From: Terriglobia bacterium
Lineage (GTDB): Bacteria > Acidobacteriota > UBA6911
DNA: 64,000 nt
Reading direction: 5' to 3'
Assembly (NCBI GenBank): GCA_020072565.1
Contig: JAIQGI010000008.1
Location: 124,001-188,000 of the forward strand
Shown: piece after piece, positions 20,758 through 30,527 of the stretch
How positions within the stretch are numbered: position 1 is the stretch's first letter
How the letters are laid out: every line of letters begins with the position of its first letter
Notes under the pieces: model-generated
Database searches by the model: none
What the model was told of the DNA's origin: nothing
What the model saw: only the letters and a program-made list of their open reading frames with translations
Program-made: the position numbers and the translations under genes

Positions 20758-23676
20758 ATGGCTTCCAAAAACCCTACTAATAAGAAGACGTTGTCTGCCC
20801 GGGGAATCCTGGACGATACCGGCAGCTTTGTTCATCGACACATAGGCCCGAGCGAACAGGATTGTCAGTCCATGCTGGAGGTCCTCGGTTTTCCCACGCT
20901 TGATGCTTTGATCGACAAGACCGTCCCGGCGCCGATTCGCATCCAGGCGCCGCTGCGGCTCGAGGAGGCGCGCAGCGAGCATGTAGCCTTGAGCGGGCTG
21001 CGCGAGCTGGCCTCCATGAACAAGTTGTTTCGGTCGTACATCGGCATGGGTTATTACGACTGCATCACCCCGCCGGTGATTCAACGCAACATCTTCGAAA
21101 ACCCCGGGTGGTACACGCAGTATACTCCCTATCAGCCTGAAATTTCCCAAGGGCGGCTTGAAGCGTTGCTTAACTTTCAAACCATGGTTGCGGATCTGAC
21201 CGGCCTGCCGGTTGCGAATGCGTCCCTGCTCGATGAAGCGACGGCCGCGGCCGAGGCCATGAACATGTGCTACGCCTTGAGCAAGGAAGAACGCAACTGT
21301 TTCTTCATCTCGGATCAGTGCCACCCGCAGATCATCGAGGTGGTCAGGACCAGAGCCGACGCGAAAGGGATCGAGGTGCTGGTCGGCGATCATGAGACTT
21401 TCGATTTTGCGCATCCGGTCTGCGGCGCACTGGTGCAGTATCCAGCCACTGACGGCTCGATCTGCGATTACTCCGCTTTCATCGAGCGGGCGCACCGGGC
21501 CGGAGCCTTGGTTGCGGTGGCCGCCGATCTGCTGAGCCTCACACTCCTGAAGGCTCCGGGGGAATTCGGGGCGGATGTGGCTGTCGGCACCTCCCAGCGT
21601 TTCGGCGTGCCCCTCGGCTACGGCGGTCCCCACGCGGCGTACATGTCTACCCGGGATGAATACAAGCGCTACATGCCTGGCCGCATCGTGGGGGTGTCCA
21701 AGGATCCGCATGGGAACGAAGCCCTGCGACTGGCGCTGCAGACACGCGAACAGCACATCCGGCGCGAAAAGGCGACGAGCAACATCTGTACAGCCCAGGT
21801 GTTACTTGCAGTCATGGCCAGCATGTACGCGATTTACCACGGCCCCTGCGGGCTCCGAAAGATCGCCGGGCGCATCCACCTGCTCACGTCGGTCCTGGCT
21901 AAACGCCTTGCACAGCTCGGCCATTCAGTCGGGCCCGAACTTTTCTTCGACACGCTTCGGGTGAAGCTGGGAAAGGGGCGTCTCGCCGGCATTCTTGACG
22001 CCGCGCGCGCCCATAAGATCAACCTGCGGATCATCAACGACACCACGGTCGGAATCAGTCTGGATGAGACCGTCACCGCCGGAGACCTCAAGGACCTGCT
22101 CATTGTTTTTGGTGAGCGCCAGGGCCTGCAGGAAGCAGAGATTGAAGATCTGGCCGGGACCGTCACAGCTTCTTACCCGGCGCACCTCGCCCGCACGAGC
22201 AGCTATCTGACACAGCCGGTGTTCAACCGCTATCACTCCGAAACAGAACTGCTGCGTTATACGCGCCGTCTCGAAGCGAGGGATCTCTCGCTCACCGCCT
22301 CGATGATCCCGCTCGGCTCCTGCACCATGAAGCTCAACGGCACCGCAGAAATGTATCCCGTGAGCTGGCCGGAGTTCAACCGGATCCATCCTTTCGCGCC
22401 GTTGGATCAGACCTCGGGCTATCAAGCCCTGTTCCGGCACCTGGAGCAGGCGCTGATTGAGATCACAGGCTTCGCGGGCGTTTCGTTGCAACCTAATTCC
22501 GGCGCCCAGGGGGAATTCACCGGTCTTCTCGTGATCCGCAAGTACCTCGACAGCCGGGGAGACGGGCATCGCAATGTGTGCCTCATCCCCCATTCCGCTC
22601 ACGGCACGAATCCCGCCAGCGCGATCATGGCCGGATTCAAAGTGGTTGTGGTCGAATGTGACGAACTGGGCAATATCGATGTGACCGACCTCAAGGCGAA
22701 AGCGGAGCTTCATGCGCGCGACCTCGGTGCGTTGATGGTCACCTATCCTTCAACCCACGGCGTGTTCGAAGAAGCGATCAAGGAGATCTGCGCTATTGTG
22801 CATGCGAACGGAGGCCAGGTTTATATGGATGGCGCCAACATGAATGCCCAGGTCGGTTTGTGCCGCCCCGGCGATATCGGCGCAGACGTCTGTCACCTGA
22901 ACCTTCACAAGACCTTCTCCATTCCCCATGGGGGCGGAGGTCCGGGCGTAGGGCCCATCGCGGTCGCATCGCATCTGGCTCCTTTGCTTCCGCGCCATCC
23001 TGTGATTCCGGTGGGAGGGGAGAAAGGCATCGGGCCGGTTTCAGCAGCCCCTTACGGCAGCGCGAGCATCCTGCCGATATCGTGGGTCTACATCGCGCTC
23101 ATGGGGCCCGCCGGACTCACCGAAGCCACCCGATACGCCATCCTGAACGCCAACTACATCGCGAGACGGCTGGACCCGTACTATCCCCTGGTGTACAAGG
23201 GCAAACACGGGATGATCGCCCATGAATGCATCCTGGATCTGCGGCCGCTGAAGAAGAGCGCAGGCATCGAAGTGGATGACGTCGCCAAGCGTCTCATGGA
23301 CTATGGATTCCACGCTCCCACGGTTTCCTTTCCGGTCGCAGGCACCATGATGGTGGAGCCGACAGAAAGCGAATCCAAAGAGGAACTCGATCGGTTCTGC
23401 GAGGCGATGATCGCCATCCGTAAAGAGATCGAGGCGATCGAGCAGGGAAGGATGGATCCGAAGGACAACCTGCTGAAAAATGCGCCGCATACTGCCAAAG
23501 CGCTCTTGGCTGAGGAGTGGACCCATCCCTATACCCGCCTCGAGGCGGCCTATCCAGCCGCGGCGACCCGCGAGAACAAGTTCTGGCCCGCGGTGGGTCG
23601 CGTTGACAATGTCTACGGCGATCGTCACCTGGTCTGCGGTTTGGCGCCAGCGAAGATACAATCTGCGAAGAAATAG
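20758..23676 (+). CDS. gcvP: Glycine dehydrogenase (P-protein), single chain
   Basis: This is full-length GcvP (972 residues), the PLP-dependent decarboxylase of the glycine cleavage system. It transfers the aminomethyl group of glycine to lipoyl-GcvH. Both halves of the homodimeric type are present in one chain. The N-terminal half starts [17 protein letters not shown] and includes [13 protein letters not shown]. The C-terminal half contains [26 protein letters not shown] and the PLP-lysine motif [18 protein letters not shown] (Lys about 718). I prefer ATG 20758 over 20683 because the family begins close to the RHIGP motif. Its partners are nearby but not co-transcribed: gcvH and the fused gcvT-glyA lie on the other strand. 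A TATAGT box at 20697-20702 may serve as the -10 element. Confidence 0.97.
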   Translation: MASKNPTNKKTLSARGILDDTGSFVHRHIGPSEQDCQSMLEVLGFPTLDALIDKTVPAPIRIQAPLRLEEARSEHVALSGLRELASMNKLFRSYIGMGYYDCITPPVIQRNIFENPGWYTQYTPYQPEISQGRLEALLNFQTMVADLTGLPVANASLLDEATAAAEAMNMCYALSKEERNCFFISDQCHPQIIEVVRTRADAKGIEVLVGDHETFDFAHPVCGALVQYPATDGSICDYSAFIERAHRAGALVAVAADLLSLTLLKAPGEFGADVAVGTSQRFGVPLGYGGPHAAYMSTRDEYKRYMPGRIVGVSKDPHGNEALRLALQTREQHIRREKATSNICTAQVLLAVMASMYAIYHGPCGLRKIAGRIHLLTSVLAKRLAQLGHSVGPELFFDTLRVKLGKGRLAGILDAARAHKINLRIINDTTVGISLDETVTAGDLKDLLIVFGERQGLQEAEIEDLAGTVTASYPAHLARTSSYLTQPVFNRYHSETELLRYTRRLEARDLSLTASMIPLGSCTMKLNGTAEMYPVSWPEFNRIHPFAPLDQTSGYQALFRHLEQALIEITGFAGVSLQPNSGAQGEFTGLLVIRKYLDSRGDGHRNVCLIPHSAHGTNPASAIMAGFKVVVVECDELGNIDVTDLKAKAELHARDLGALMVTYPSTHGVFEEAIKEICAIVHANGGQVYMDGANMNAQVGLCRPGDIGADVCHLNLHKTFSIPHGGGGPGVGPIAVASHLAPLLPRHPVIPVGGEKGIGPVSAAPYGSASILPISWVYIALMGPAGLTEATRYAILNANYIARRLDPYYPLVYKGKHGMIAHECILDLRPLKKSAGIEVDDVAKRLMDYGFHAPTVSFPVAGTMMVEPTESESKEELDRFCEAMIAIRKEIEAIEQGRMDPKDNLLKNAPHTAKALLAEEWTHPYTRLEAAYPAAATRENKFWPAVGRVDNVYGDRHLVCGLAPAKIQSAKK

Positions 23677-23680
23677 CTGA

Positions 23681-23795
23681 CCTGAATTATTTATGAAGCA
23701 GAACCGCACGCCGACCAAGGCCGAACGGTCGGCGAGGGTCAGCGTTTTTCCGCGCCCAAAACCGCTTTTGGTCGCACATTTATGAATGATCCAGA
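23681..23795 (-). repeat. MITE-like structured repeat, copy A
   Basis: This is one of four related intergenic elements. Read on the minus strand it runs GGATCATTCATAAATGTGCG, a CCAAAA-TTTTGG hairpin, then an arm CGCTGACC ... GGTCGGCG enclosing GACCGTTCGGCC, and ends GTGCGGTTCTGCTTCATAAA. The two ends are inverted copies of ATTATTYRTGAA. It begins five bases after the gcvP stop codon and separates convergent gcvP and gcvH. Copy A has lost one base in the first hairpin relative to the others. Confidence 0.75.
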
Positions 23796-23825
23796 CTAAA
23801 GGAGTGCGAAAACGAGGAAATGGAT

Positions 23826-23862
23826 CCGCCGCCCCACCATGCGGGGCGGCGGCGCTGTTTTT
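23826..23862 (+). terminator. Intrinsic terminator of gcvP
   Basis: CCGCCGCCCC (23826-23835) and GGGGCGGCGG (23843-23852) form a perfect 10-pair stem with a 7-base loop, followed by GCTGTTTTTG. It lies downstream of repeat copy A. Confidence 0.75.
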
Positions 23863-23886
23863 GAACCTGTTCCGACCGCGGCCTGC

Positions 23887-24276
23887 TCAGCTGCCGGACA
23901 ACTCCTGGAGGTATTCTTCGTACTCCTCCGCGCTGAGCATCTCTTTGAGTTCTTCCGGATTGGAGATTCGGATCTTGATCATCCAGGCCTTTTGATGGGG
24001 CGACTCGTTGACAAGCTCCGGATTGTCTTCCAGTTTTGCATTGACCTCGAGAACCTCGCCGCTGACGGGACTGAACACCTCGGAGACCGCCTTGACCGAT
24101 TCGACGGAGCCAAAAGGTTCTGTAGCCTCAAAAGTGTCTCCCACCTCCGGCAGATCCACGTAGACCACGTCCCCCAATTCATGCTGGGCGTAGTCGGTTA
24201 TGCCTACGATTCCCACATCTCCCTGGACGTGAATCCACTCGTGATCTTTTGTATACAGGTTTTCCTCGGGGTACAT
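23887..24276 (-). CDS. gcvH: Glycine cleavage system H-protein
   Basis: GcvH (129 residues) is the lipoylated carrier that shuttles the aminomethyl group from GcvP to GcvT and is reoxidised by the L-protein. The lipoyl-lysine is K62 in GSVESVKAVSE; DHEWI, GITDYAQHELGDVVYVDLP and the SPVSGEVLEVN stretch are diagnostic. ATG 24276 is chosen because GGAGG lies 8 bases upstream; the in-frame ATG at 24306 has none. It converges on gcvP, and its leader contains a possible RNA structure (24326-24416). No lpd gene is in the window, so the L-protein must be encoded elsewhere. Confidence 0.97.
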   Translation of the reverse strand: MYPEENLYTKDHEWIHVQGDVGIVGITDYAQHELGDVVYVDLPEVGDTFEATEPFGSVESVKAVSEVFSPVSGEVLEVNAKLEDNPELVNESPHQKAWMIKIRISNPEELKEMLSAEEYEEYLQELSGS

Positions 24277-24325
24277 AGGGTAAACCTCCGCTGTGACTGA
24301 ATGCATGAGCCCTTGCAGGGCCGAC

Positions 24326-24416
24326 TCAGGACTTCGTTACTCTCCAGCAAAATGGCGTCGGAACACCCCGGGCCTCACCGGCTTTCCACGGATAATAACA
24401 CTGAACCCTGTCCTGA
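24326..24416 (-). promoter_or_regulatory. Possible structured leader RNA upstream of gcvH
   Basis: In the 470-base gap between divergent gcvH and the Omp85-like gene, TCAGGAC (24326-24332) and GTCCTGA (24410-24416) close a 7-pair stem. Read toward gcvH, the interior contains CGTGGAA ... TTCCGACG, with a nested CCGG-TGAGGC-CCGG hairpin, and then GGAGAG. It resembles no riboswitch class I can match securely. The rest of the gap (24417-24747) shows nothing definite beyond a small ACGGA-TTCG-TCCGT hairpin near 24642. Confidence 0.3.
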
Positions 24417-24747
24417 AGCTTACCTTTCCAAAGGAGCGAAAAAGTGCATGCGGAATCTAACACTCTTGTGGGGTGGAGTCAAGCTCAATGTATTCCATGA
24501 ACATACTGAAAACACAGGGTTTATAGTATAAAAATGTGACGGGCAGTCAGGAGTTGGGAGAAAAAGCAGCAGGCAAAGGTGACCACGCAACCTGCATCAG
24601 AGTGAGCCCGCGAGAGAGAGCTGCCTGCGGTTTCTTGCACGGATTCGTCCGTTATGGTTCGGGGCCGTTTTTTGGCAGATGGGAGACGGTGAAGATATAC
24701 TGGAACTGGCGCAGAGTGACGGAGTATAAGATATAGGTCAGGCAGTG

Positions 24748-27198
24748 ATGATTCGACGCTTTCTTTTCCTGAGTTGCCTGTTACTGGCGGCTCCTCATCT
24801 ATTTTCCCAGACTTCGCCCCGGTTGACAATCCGCAGCGTGCAAGTCCGCGGCAACGTCCGCATCCCTGCGGCCACGATTCTCCACTACGTCTCTGCTGCC
24901 CCCGACAAGTTGTACGACGAGGCCGGAACCCGCGCAGATATGCACTTTCTCTATGGCTTGGGAGTATTTCAATCGCTTGAGATCCAGACGCAGGAAGCTG
25001 GGGAAGGGGGAATCGACGTCATCTATCGGGTGCGCGAGCAGCCTTTTGTCTCAGAGTTTGTGATCGAAGGTGTGAGCGAGGGAGAACAGGAACAGATCCG
25101 GCGTTTGCTGGGCCAGCAGAAGCTCTTGATGCAGCCCGCAACGCCTTTTCGTCCCGGAGCGGCGAACAAGGCGGCGAATTTCGTGCGCAGCTACCTGCGG
25201 ATGCACAAGTATCCGTTTGCGCAGGTGCGCGTGCTTACGGAGGAGGAGAGAGAAGGCACCGCGCGGCTCAAGCTGAGCATCAATGCGGGCCCTAATCTGG
25301 ATGTCGGGGAAGTCCGCTTCAGTGGTAACCGATCCATCCCATCCGGCGATTTGCTGAAGCAGCTGCAGTACACGCGTCCCGCTCCATTTTTTGCGCCCTG
25401 GCTGCGGGGGGCGTATGTGGCCGAGGACGTCAACGCGGATCTGGACAGCCTCCGTCGCTATTACCAGTCGCAAGGTTTTGCCGCCGCAAGCATCGGCACG
25501 CCGGAGATGGTTGCCCGGGATTTCCCGCGGCGATATTTGGTGCCTCTGCCGAAAATAGGCGGATCGAAACAGAAACTGGCGCTTTTGATCCCGATTGTCG
25601 AGGGGCCGGGCTACCGGCTGGTGTCGGTCGGCAGCGACGGGAGCGCGAAATCTGCTGCTGCAAAGGTGGCTGAGATCCTCGCCGCCGTCAAGGTGCCCGG
25701 CCCCTATGACTCGTCGCTGCTCGAAGCGACGCGCCAGAAGATTGTGGATGCCCTGGGCCACGAAGGCTACGCGCTGGCACAGGTGATGCTCGAACAAAAC
25801 ATCGGCGACGCGGAGCTCACGGTCGGCGCCCTGTACCGGATCTATGCGGGAGATCCGATCGTGATCGGCAGAATCCAATTCAGCGGCAACACACGACTGC
25901 GGGAAAGATTTCTGCGCCGCGAAGTGGTGGTGCGCGAAGGGGAGATCTTCGATTCGGCAAAGCTGGATCAGAGCATCAAGCGTCTCAACCGGAGCGGGAT
26001 GATTCAGGAGGTCAGGCGCGCTGACGTAGCCCTGGATATGAACGAGAAAACCGACGAGCTGGACGTTACATTCAAGATCAAGGAGAAGGAGCGGCAGGGG
26101 ATTTACGGGACAGGCGGGACCGGCGGTATCGGGGGAGGGTATCTGGGAATACTATACAGCGCATTCGATCTGCTGGGGCTGGGCGAATCGCTTTCCCTGC
26201 AGCTGGACGGCGGCGCAGCGCAATCCAACATGGTGCTCGACATCATCGGCAGTCGTTTTCTCGGCCTTCCTTTTACCTTGGGTCTGTCGGTCTTCCATCG
26301 GCTGACCAATTTCAACGTGGCGAGTGTCGTGCCGAACGCTACGGATCTGATTCAGGTCCTCCGGCGTCGTTCCACCGGCATGGCCTTGTCCGGTGCCTAT
26401 CCGGTAACTTCAAAGGTTCAGGTCGGTCTGGGAGCGCAGTTCGAACGGCTTTCGCTGTCGCAAGACGCTTCAGCCGGTGCTGCTGCGCAAAACATTGTAC
26501 AGGGAAGAACGGAACTTTCGCCTACCTTTGTCTTCGACTCAACCAAGGGAACAGGGCCCGCGGCGCGCGGCACTCGATTCGCATTCACGAATTCCTGGGC
26601 GGGTACTACTCTGCTCCGGACGGTCGATTCGACCGCGCAGTCCTACCGTTTTTCCCAGTACGTGAACGATCCCATTACGCAGGGAAGGAATTCCTTTGCC
26701 TTCCGTTTCCAGGCCGCGATGACGCGTCCGCAAAACGGTGTGCCCCTGACGCTGGATCGGCGCTTCTATCCAGGCGATGAGATCGTGCGCGGGTTTGCGC
26801 GCGGCGCTATGACCGCCTGGGCTCTGCCAACCGGAACGGAGGTCTCCCCGAGCCCGGTGGGCGCCGATACCGTCCTGGGATTCTCCATGGAGTATCGCGT
26901 CCCGATTCAGGGGCCGCTGAGCGCCGCTGCCTTTGTGGACCTCGGGTGGAGCGGCCTGTCGAAGAGAAATGTGGATCCGGATACGAGTTCGAACCTGATT
27001 GACAAATCCAGCCGGGTCCTGCGCGCTTCGGTCGGCGGGGAGTTCCGCCTGCAGCTTCCGGTGATTCGTCAGCCTGCGCGCCTGATTTTTTCCTGGAATC
27101 CCCTGCGGCTCAACCAACTCATTCAGAACAAAGGCTCGCTGCTGCGCCTCGTGGACCCGCGCGGCTCGGTCCACTTTGCCCTCGGCGACCTGTTCTAG
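24748..27198 (+). CDS. Omp85/BamA-TamA family outer membrane protein
   Basis: This is an 816-residue outer-membrane beta-barrel protein with N-terminal POTRA repeats. The signal peptide is RRFLFLSCLLLAAPHLFSQ. POTRA-like modules follow (TIRSVQVRGNVRIPAATILHY; FVIEGVSEGEQEQI; VGEVRFSGNRSIPSGDLL; IGRIQFSGNTRLRERFLRRE). A Gly-rich turn (YGTGGTGGIGGGYLG) leads into the barrel, which has the conserved GTRF-like motif (PAARGTRFAF) and a typical final segment ending VHFALGDLF with the terminal aromatic residue. Such proteins insert or export outer-membrane proteins. Its length (4-5 POTRAs) fits BamA, but no bamA neighbours (skp, lpxD) are present, so I assign only the superfamily. GTG 24745 immediately precedes the ATG and could also start it. 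Confidence 0.85.
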   Translation: MIRRFLFLSCLLLAAPHLFSQTSPRLTIRSVQVRGNVRIPAATILHYVSAAPDKLYDEAGTRADMHFLYGLGVFQSLEIQTQEAGEGGIDVIYRVREQPFVSEFVIEGVSEGEQEQIRRLLGQQKLLMQPATPFRPGAANKAANFVRSYLRMHKYPFAQVRVLTEEEREGTARLKLSINAGPNLDVGEVRFSGNRSIPSGDLLKQLQYTRPAPFFAPWLRGAYVAEDVNADLDSLRRYYQSQGFAAASIGTPEMVARDFPRRYLVPLPKIGGSKQKLALLIPIVEGPGYRLVSVGSDGSAKSAAAKVAEILAAVKVPGPYDSSLLEATRQKIVDALGHEGYALAQVMLEQNIGDAELTVGALYRIYAGDPIVIGRIQFSGNTRLRERFLRREVVVREGEIFDSAKLDQSIKRLNRSGMIQEVRRADVALDMNEKTDELDVTFKIKEKERQGIYGTGGTGGIGGGYLGILYSAFDLLGLGESLSLQLDGGAAQSNMVLDIIGSRFLGLPFTLGLSVFHRLTNFNVASVVPNATDLIQVLRRRSTGMALSGAYPVTSKVQVGLGAQFERLSLSQDASAGAAAQNIVQGRTELSPTFVFDSTKGTGPAARGTRFAFTNSWAGTTLLRTVDSTAQSYRFSQYVNDPITQGRNSFAFRFQAAMTRPQNGVPLTLDRRFYPGDEIVRGFARGAMTAWALPTGTEVSPSPVGADTVLGFSMEYRVPIQGPLSAAAFVDLGWSGLSKRNVDPDTSSNLIDKSSRVLRASVGGEFRLQLPVIRQPARLIFSWNPLRLNQLIQNKGSLLRLVDPRGSVHFALGDLF

Positions 27199-27267
27199 CC
27201 GGCAAACCACAGACGCACGCTGACGGACGCAGATTCCAATCTGCCTTCTTCAGCGTGCTTTCTAGTC

Positions 27268-27466
27268 CGGAATATTTATGAATGTGCGACCAAAATGCAG
27301 TTTTGGACGCGGAAAAACACTGACCGGCGCCGACCGTTCGGTCTTCGTCGACGTGCAGGAGCTTTTTCCGGGCAAGCAGGACGGCAAATGCTCCTGCCTC
27401 CGTTTACCCGCGTCCAATTCTGCTGCTTTTCACGGGTGTGCGGTTCTGCTTCACGAATAAATCAGG
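27268..27466 (+). repeat. MITE-like structured repeat, copy B (longest)
   Basis: It begins CGGAATATTTATGAATGTGC, contains CCAAAA-TGCAG-TTTTGG and an arm CACTGACC ... CGTCGACG around GACCGTTCGGTC. About 80 further bases lead to an end (TGCGGTTCTGCTTCACGAAT) nearly identical to that of copy A. It fills the gap between the convergent Omp85-like gene and the gcvT-glyA fusion and abuts the latter's stop codon. A short hairpin GCAGATT-CC-AATCTGC (27229-27244) just before it may end the Omp85 transcript. Confidence 0.75.
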
Positions 27467-30127
27467 CTAGAAAGTCGCCAGCAGCTTGGTCCGTTGCTGC
27501 TCCATATCCTTTCCGTCGAAACAGTAGCGCATCTTCAGGAAGCCCTGCCGGAACCTGGCCACTTCCTCCGCTACGTTCTTGCCTCTGACGGCGTCTGCAA
27601 AGAGCGCTGCAAACGCGCGGAAATCTTTCTCCTTCATTCCGAATCGGGTCATCTCGGAAACTCCCAGACGAAGTCCGGAGCTGGCCGTGAAGCTTTCGTC
27701 ACTCGGAACAGCCTGGTAGTTTACGATGATGTTGTTGCGCTCGAGGTTCCGGGCTACATCGCACCCGTGAGCGTAGCCGACTTTGACGATGACCTGGTGG
27801 GTGTCGGTATAGCGGATGGCCGGATCGCCGGCCACATCGAGGCCCTGTTCCTTGAGGGCACACGCCAGAGCCTTGGCATTGGCGATCACCTGAGGCTGGT
27901 ACTCACTCTTGAACGCGTTCATTTCGATTGCCGCCATGAGGAGCCCCAGCAACGTGCCCAGATGATGATTGCTGGTCATGCCCGGGAACGCCCGCCGCCG
28001 GACCGCATTCCACAGCTCGAACTCCGGGGTGTTCTCCGAGACATTCATTCCGATCACCCCGCGCTGCGACCCGAAGAACGTCTTGTGGGTGGAGCCGGTT
28101 ACGACATCGGCGCCTTCCTTGAACGGTTCCTGGAAATGAGGCCCGATCAATCCAAGGACATGCGCCATGTCGTACATGACGATCGGCGGTTCTTTTCGGT
28201 CCTTGACCAGCTTCCTGATTTCAGCGACGGGTTCCTTATGGATTACCATGCTCTTGCCGAAGATGATGATTTCCGGGTTGACCTGGTCCAGGATCTTCGC
28301 CGTTTCGGCCACATCGATCTTGAAGGGATTGTCCGCGCACACGGGGAAGTTGATCACGGCGAAGCGCTCGGTGACCGGGTCCTTGGCAATGTAGTCGCGG
28401 AGCGCGCCCATCGGTTGAGCGCTCAAATGCCCGCCGTAGGTGATGTGATTGTTCATGGCGAGGCGAATGCGCCCCGGCTCGCGGCGGCGGTCGATCCGGT
28501 TTCTGTAATCCACCATGGCGCTGAACACGGTCATGTTAGCCATCTGGCCGCTGATGGCGCGGGCCTCCACCTGCGGGCAGCCCAAGAATTGCGCCATTTC
28601 GGCCATCAGCCGGTCTTCAACCCAGGCAATGAAATCTGTGCCCTGATAGTAGAAGACTTCCTGGTCAAGAAAAGCCGCGAATTCCCTGTGCTCGGCGTAG
28701 CGCCCTACCGGGTCCGACACCTGAAGCATGCGCACGAGCGGGGAGGGTGTCATCTCGGACGGAATCAGGTTGATGCAGCGGCGCTGGCGCCACTCGTGGT
28801 TCTCGAGCGCCTTTCGGAGCAGCCGCCGGGCCTTCTCGAGACCTTCGCCCACCGCCGGCGCGCGCTCCGGCTTGTGCCAGCTCGCCGGAATCGGGCGAAA
28901 GTACGGCGGTGCCTCCGACCTTCCGTGCCATTGGACGATGCGGGCCTTCATGCGGCGCCCGCGGACCAGCACTTCGACCTCCTGCTCGGGCATCAAGGTT
29001 GCGTCCATCAGAGCCATGGCCACCGCCCGCCGCTCCGTTTCGTCGGTGATCCTCATGGTGGAACCTTCGCCCTCGAATTTCCAGTAGGGGGCTACGGTGC
29101 CGCTGGTTATCATCCCCACTTTTTTGTCCCCCATGAACACCTGATCTCCCTGGCGCGCCACGCCTTTGTCCACGATGGCCACCGGCCGGATCCGGCGCGG
29201 AAGGACATCGGAGGATTCATAGATGCCCTCCATGAGCCTTTTCACTTCCTCGAACTGGCGCGCCAAAGCCTCGCGGCCGATGAAACTGCCTTTGCGGTCG
29301 GAAAAGCTGACGGCGATGCTGGTGAGCGGAAAAGCGAAAGCCGGTATTTCCTTGCCTTCCGTGTCGATGCCGAATTCATGGCCATAGAGCGGCAGTCCGC
29401 CTTCAAGGCGAAGCGTGTCCCTGCCGCCGAGCCCGATGGGGAGTACGCCCCGGTCCTTGCCTGCTGCACAGAGCTTTGACCAGATCTTCACGGCCTGATC
29501 CGCGGGCACGAACAGCTCGAGGCAAATGGGTTCTGCCGTGTAGCCCGTGCGCCCGATAAGAATTTCCGTGCCGGAGATCGCCGCCCGCGACAGTGCATTG
29601 CGGAACGGCTTCGGCAGCGAGCCTCCTTCGATCAGCTCCTCCAGGATCAGCCCTGCGAGTGGACCCTGGAAGGCAATCATCGCCAGTTTCTCGCTGTGGT
29701 TTTCCATCACCAGGCCGGGAAAGTTGCGGGCTTGTTCCTGAAAATGGTGCCAGTCTTTTTCCGCATTGGATGCATTTACCACGAGCAGGTAATCATCTTC
29801 ACCAAAACGGTAGAGATACGCGTCGTCGACCAGGCCTCCGTTCTCATTCGGGACCAGTGTGTACTGGGCCTGCCACGGCTCGAGCGCCTCCGCGTTGTTG
29901 GACAGGACGTGCTGCAGAAATGGGATCCGGTCTGCGCCTTTGAAACGGAACCGGCCCATATGGCTGACATCAAACAAGCCGCCGAACTTGCGCGTGGCCA
30001 TATGCTCCTGGATGATGCCGGTTTCGTATTGCACCGGCATGTCCCATCCGCCGAAATCCACCATTTTCGCCCCATGATCGCGGTGCCATTGGTTTAACGG
30101 GGTCTTGTTAAGATTACTCGCCGTCAC
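27467..30127 (-). CDS. Fused aminomethyltransferase (GcvT) - serine hydroxymethyltransferase (GlyA)
   Basis: One 886-residue chain joins two C1 enzymes. I choose GTG 30127, preceded by AGAGGAGA; earlier in-frame codons lack a site. Residues about 1-410 are GcvT: MVDFGGWDMPVQYETG, FDVSHMGRF, GGLVDDAYLYR (catalytic Asp), GRTGYTAEP, LGGRDTLRLEGGLPLYGHE, and the C-terminal barrel motif GMITSGTVAPYWK. After a charged linker (EGLEKARRLLRKALENHEW), residues about 450-886 are a divergent SHMT: NLIPSEMTPSPL, SGQMANMTVF, HITYGGHLS, the YDMAHVLGL pocket, PLP-lysine in TGSTHKTFFGSQRG, and GLRLGVSEMTRFGM. Both active sites look intact. GcvT makes methylene-tetrahydrofolate from GcvH; SHMT uses it to make serine from glycine. 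The fusion could channel methylene-THF (inference). The alternative of a sequencing artefact is unlikely because the linker is open and in frame. Confidence 0.93.
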   Translation of the reverse strand: MTASNLNKTPLNQWHRDHGAKMVDFGGWDMPVQYETGIIQEHMATRKFGGLFDVSHMGRFRFKGADRIPFLQHVLSNNAEALEPWQAQYTLVPNENGGLVDDAYLYRFGEDDYLLVVNASNAEKDWHHFQEQARNFPGLVMENHSEKLAMIAFQGPLAGLILEELIEGGSLPKPFRNALSRAAISGTEILIGRTGYTAEPICLELFVPADQAVKIWSKLCAAGKDRGVLPIGLGGRDTLRLEGGLPLYGHEFGIDTEGKEIPAFAFPLTSIAVSFSDRKGSFIGREALARQFEEVKRLMEGIYESSDVLPRRIRPVAIVDKGVARQGDQVFMGDKKVGMITSGTVAPYWKFEGEGSTMRITDETERRAVAMALMDATLMPEQEVEVLVRGRRMKARIVQWHGRSEAPPYFRPIPASWHKPERAPAVGEGLEKARRLLRKALENHEWRQRRCINLIPSEMTPSPLVRMLQVSDPVGRYAEHREFAAFLDQEVFYYQGTDFIAWVEDRLMAEMAQFLGCPQVEARAISGQMANMTVFSAMVDYRNRIDRRREPGRIRLAMNNHITYGGHLSAQPMGALRDYIAKDPVTERFAVINFPVCADNPFKIDVAETAKILDQVNPEIIIFGKSMVIHKEPVAEIRKLVKDRKEPPIVMYDMAHVLGLIGPHFQEPFKEGADVVTGSTHKTFFGSQRGVIGMNVSENTPEFELWNAVRRRAFPGMTSNHHLGTLLGLLMAAIEMNAFKSEYQPQVIANAKALACALKEQGLDVAGDPAIRYTDTHQVIVKVGYAHGCDVARNLERNNIIVNYQAVPSDESFTASSGLRLGVSEMTRFGMKEKDFRAFAALFADAVRGKNVAEEVARFRQGFLKMRYCFDGKDMEQQRTKLLATF

Positions 30128-30527
30128 GGTCTTGTCTCCTCTGCTTCGAAAAAGGTTTTTAGGATACCTGAATTCTACCAACAAGGCCGACTGCAGCCGA
30201 AGCCGTCGGCGGAAATAAACTTGTAATGATCATCCTGAAACCAGGTCAGCGCAATCAAAAAGAGCAGACGCAGGCCGGACCGCCTGGATCCCTGGCCGCT
30301 GCGGCGCGGCAAAAGCTCCTCCACGCCGACCAGGACCGATCGGTCGGCTTCGGTCGGCGTTTTCCTGCCTCCTAAACTGCACCTTGGCTGCACATTCACG
30401 AATAATCCGTGTCAGGGCCTTTTTTTTTCATGTCCGGTGGAGACTCCGAGACTTGAAAACCTCAAGAAAGTTGTTTGGAGAAGGCCGGGATTTGTGAGAA
30501 TGTCTTGCGTTCGGAAATGGAGGAGCT
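30128..30527. other. Intergenic region upstream of gcvT-glyA
   Basis: This 400-base gap separates divergent gcvT-glyA and the ANKH-like transporter. It holds repeat copy C (30301-30409) and a nine-T run at 30422-30430. An open minus-strand frame (30175-30399) runs through the repeat but resembles no protein. Promoters for both genes should lie here; none is obvious. Confidence 0.4.
30301..30409 (-). repeat. MITE-like structured repeat, copy C (diverged)
   Basis: Read on the minus strand it starts CGGATTATTCGTGAATGTGC and contains the arm CGCCGACC ... GGTCGGCG (eight perfect pairs) around the 12-base palindrome GACCGATCGGTC, ending GGAGCTTTTGCCGCGCCGC. It differs from copies B and D at many single bases but has no insertions or deletions, and several changes keep the stem paired. 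Confidence 0.7.

Noticed and set aside
24277-24480. Cobalamin, glycine or tetrahydrofolate riboswitch upstream of gcvH
   Set aside because: Isolated matches (AAGCCGGTGA, GAGTCGG, GGAGAG) occur, but the conserved cores (CCGCCACTGT, the glycine GCCGAAGG block, paired THF elements) are absent. Kept only as a generic structured leader.
27278-27460. Small frame inside repeat copies B, C and D (NVRPKCSFGRGKTLTGADRS)
   Set aside because: The frame is shared only because the DNA is shared; copy A carries a one-base deletion that destroys it, and the bases vary in a way that preserves stems rather than codons.
27494-29479. 661-residue plus-strand open frame
   Set aside because: It mirrors the GcvT-GlyA fusion codon for codon, a typical GC-rich antisense frame with His/Arg-rich composition.
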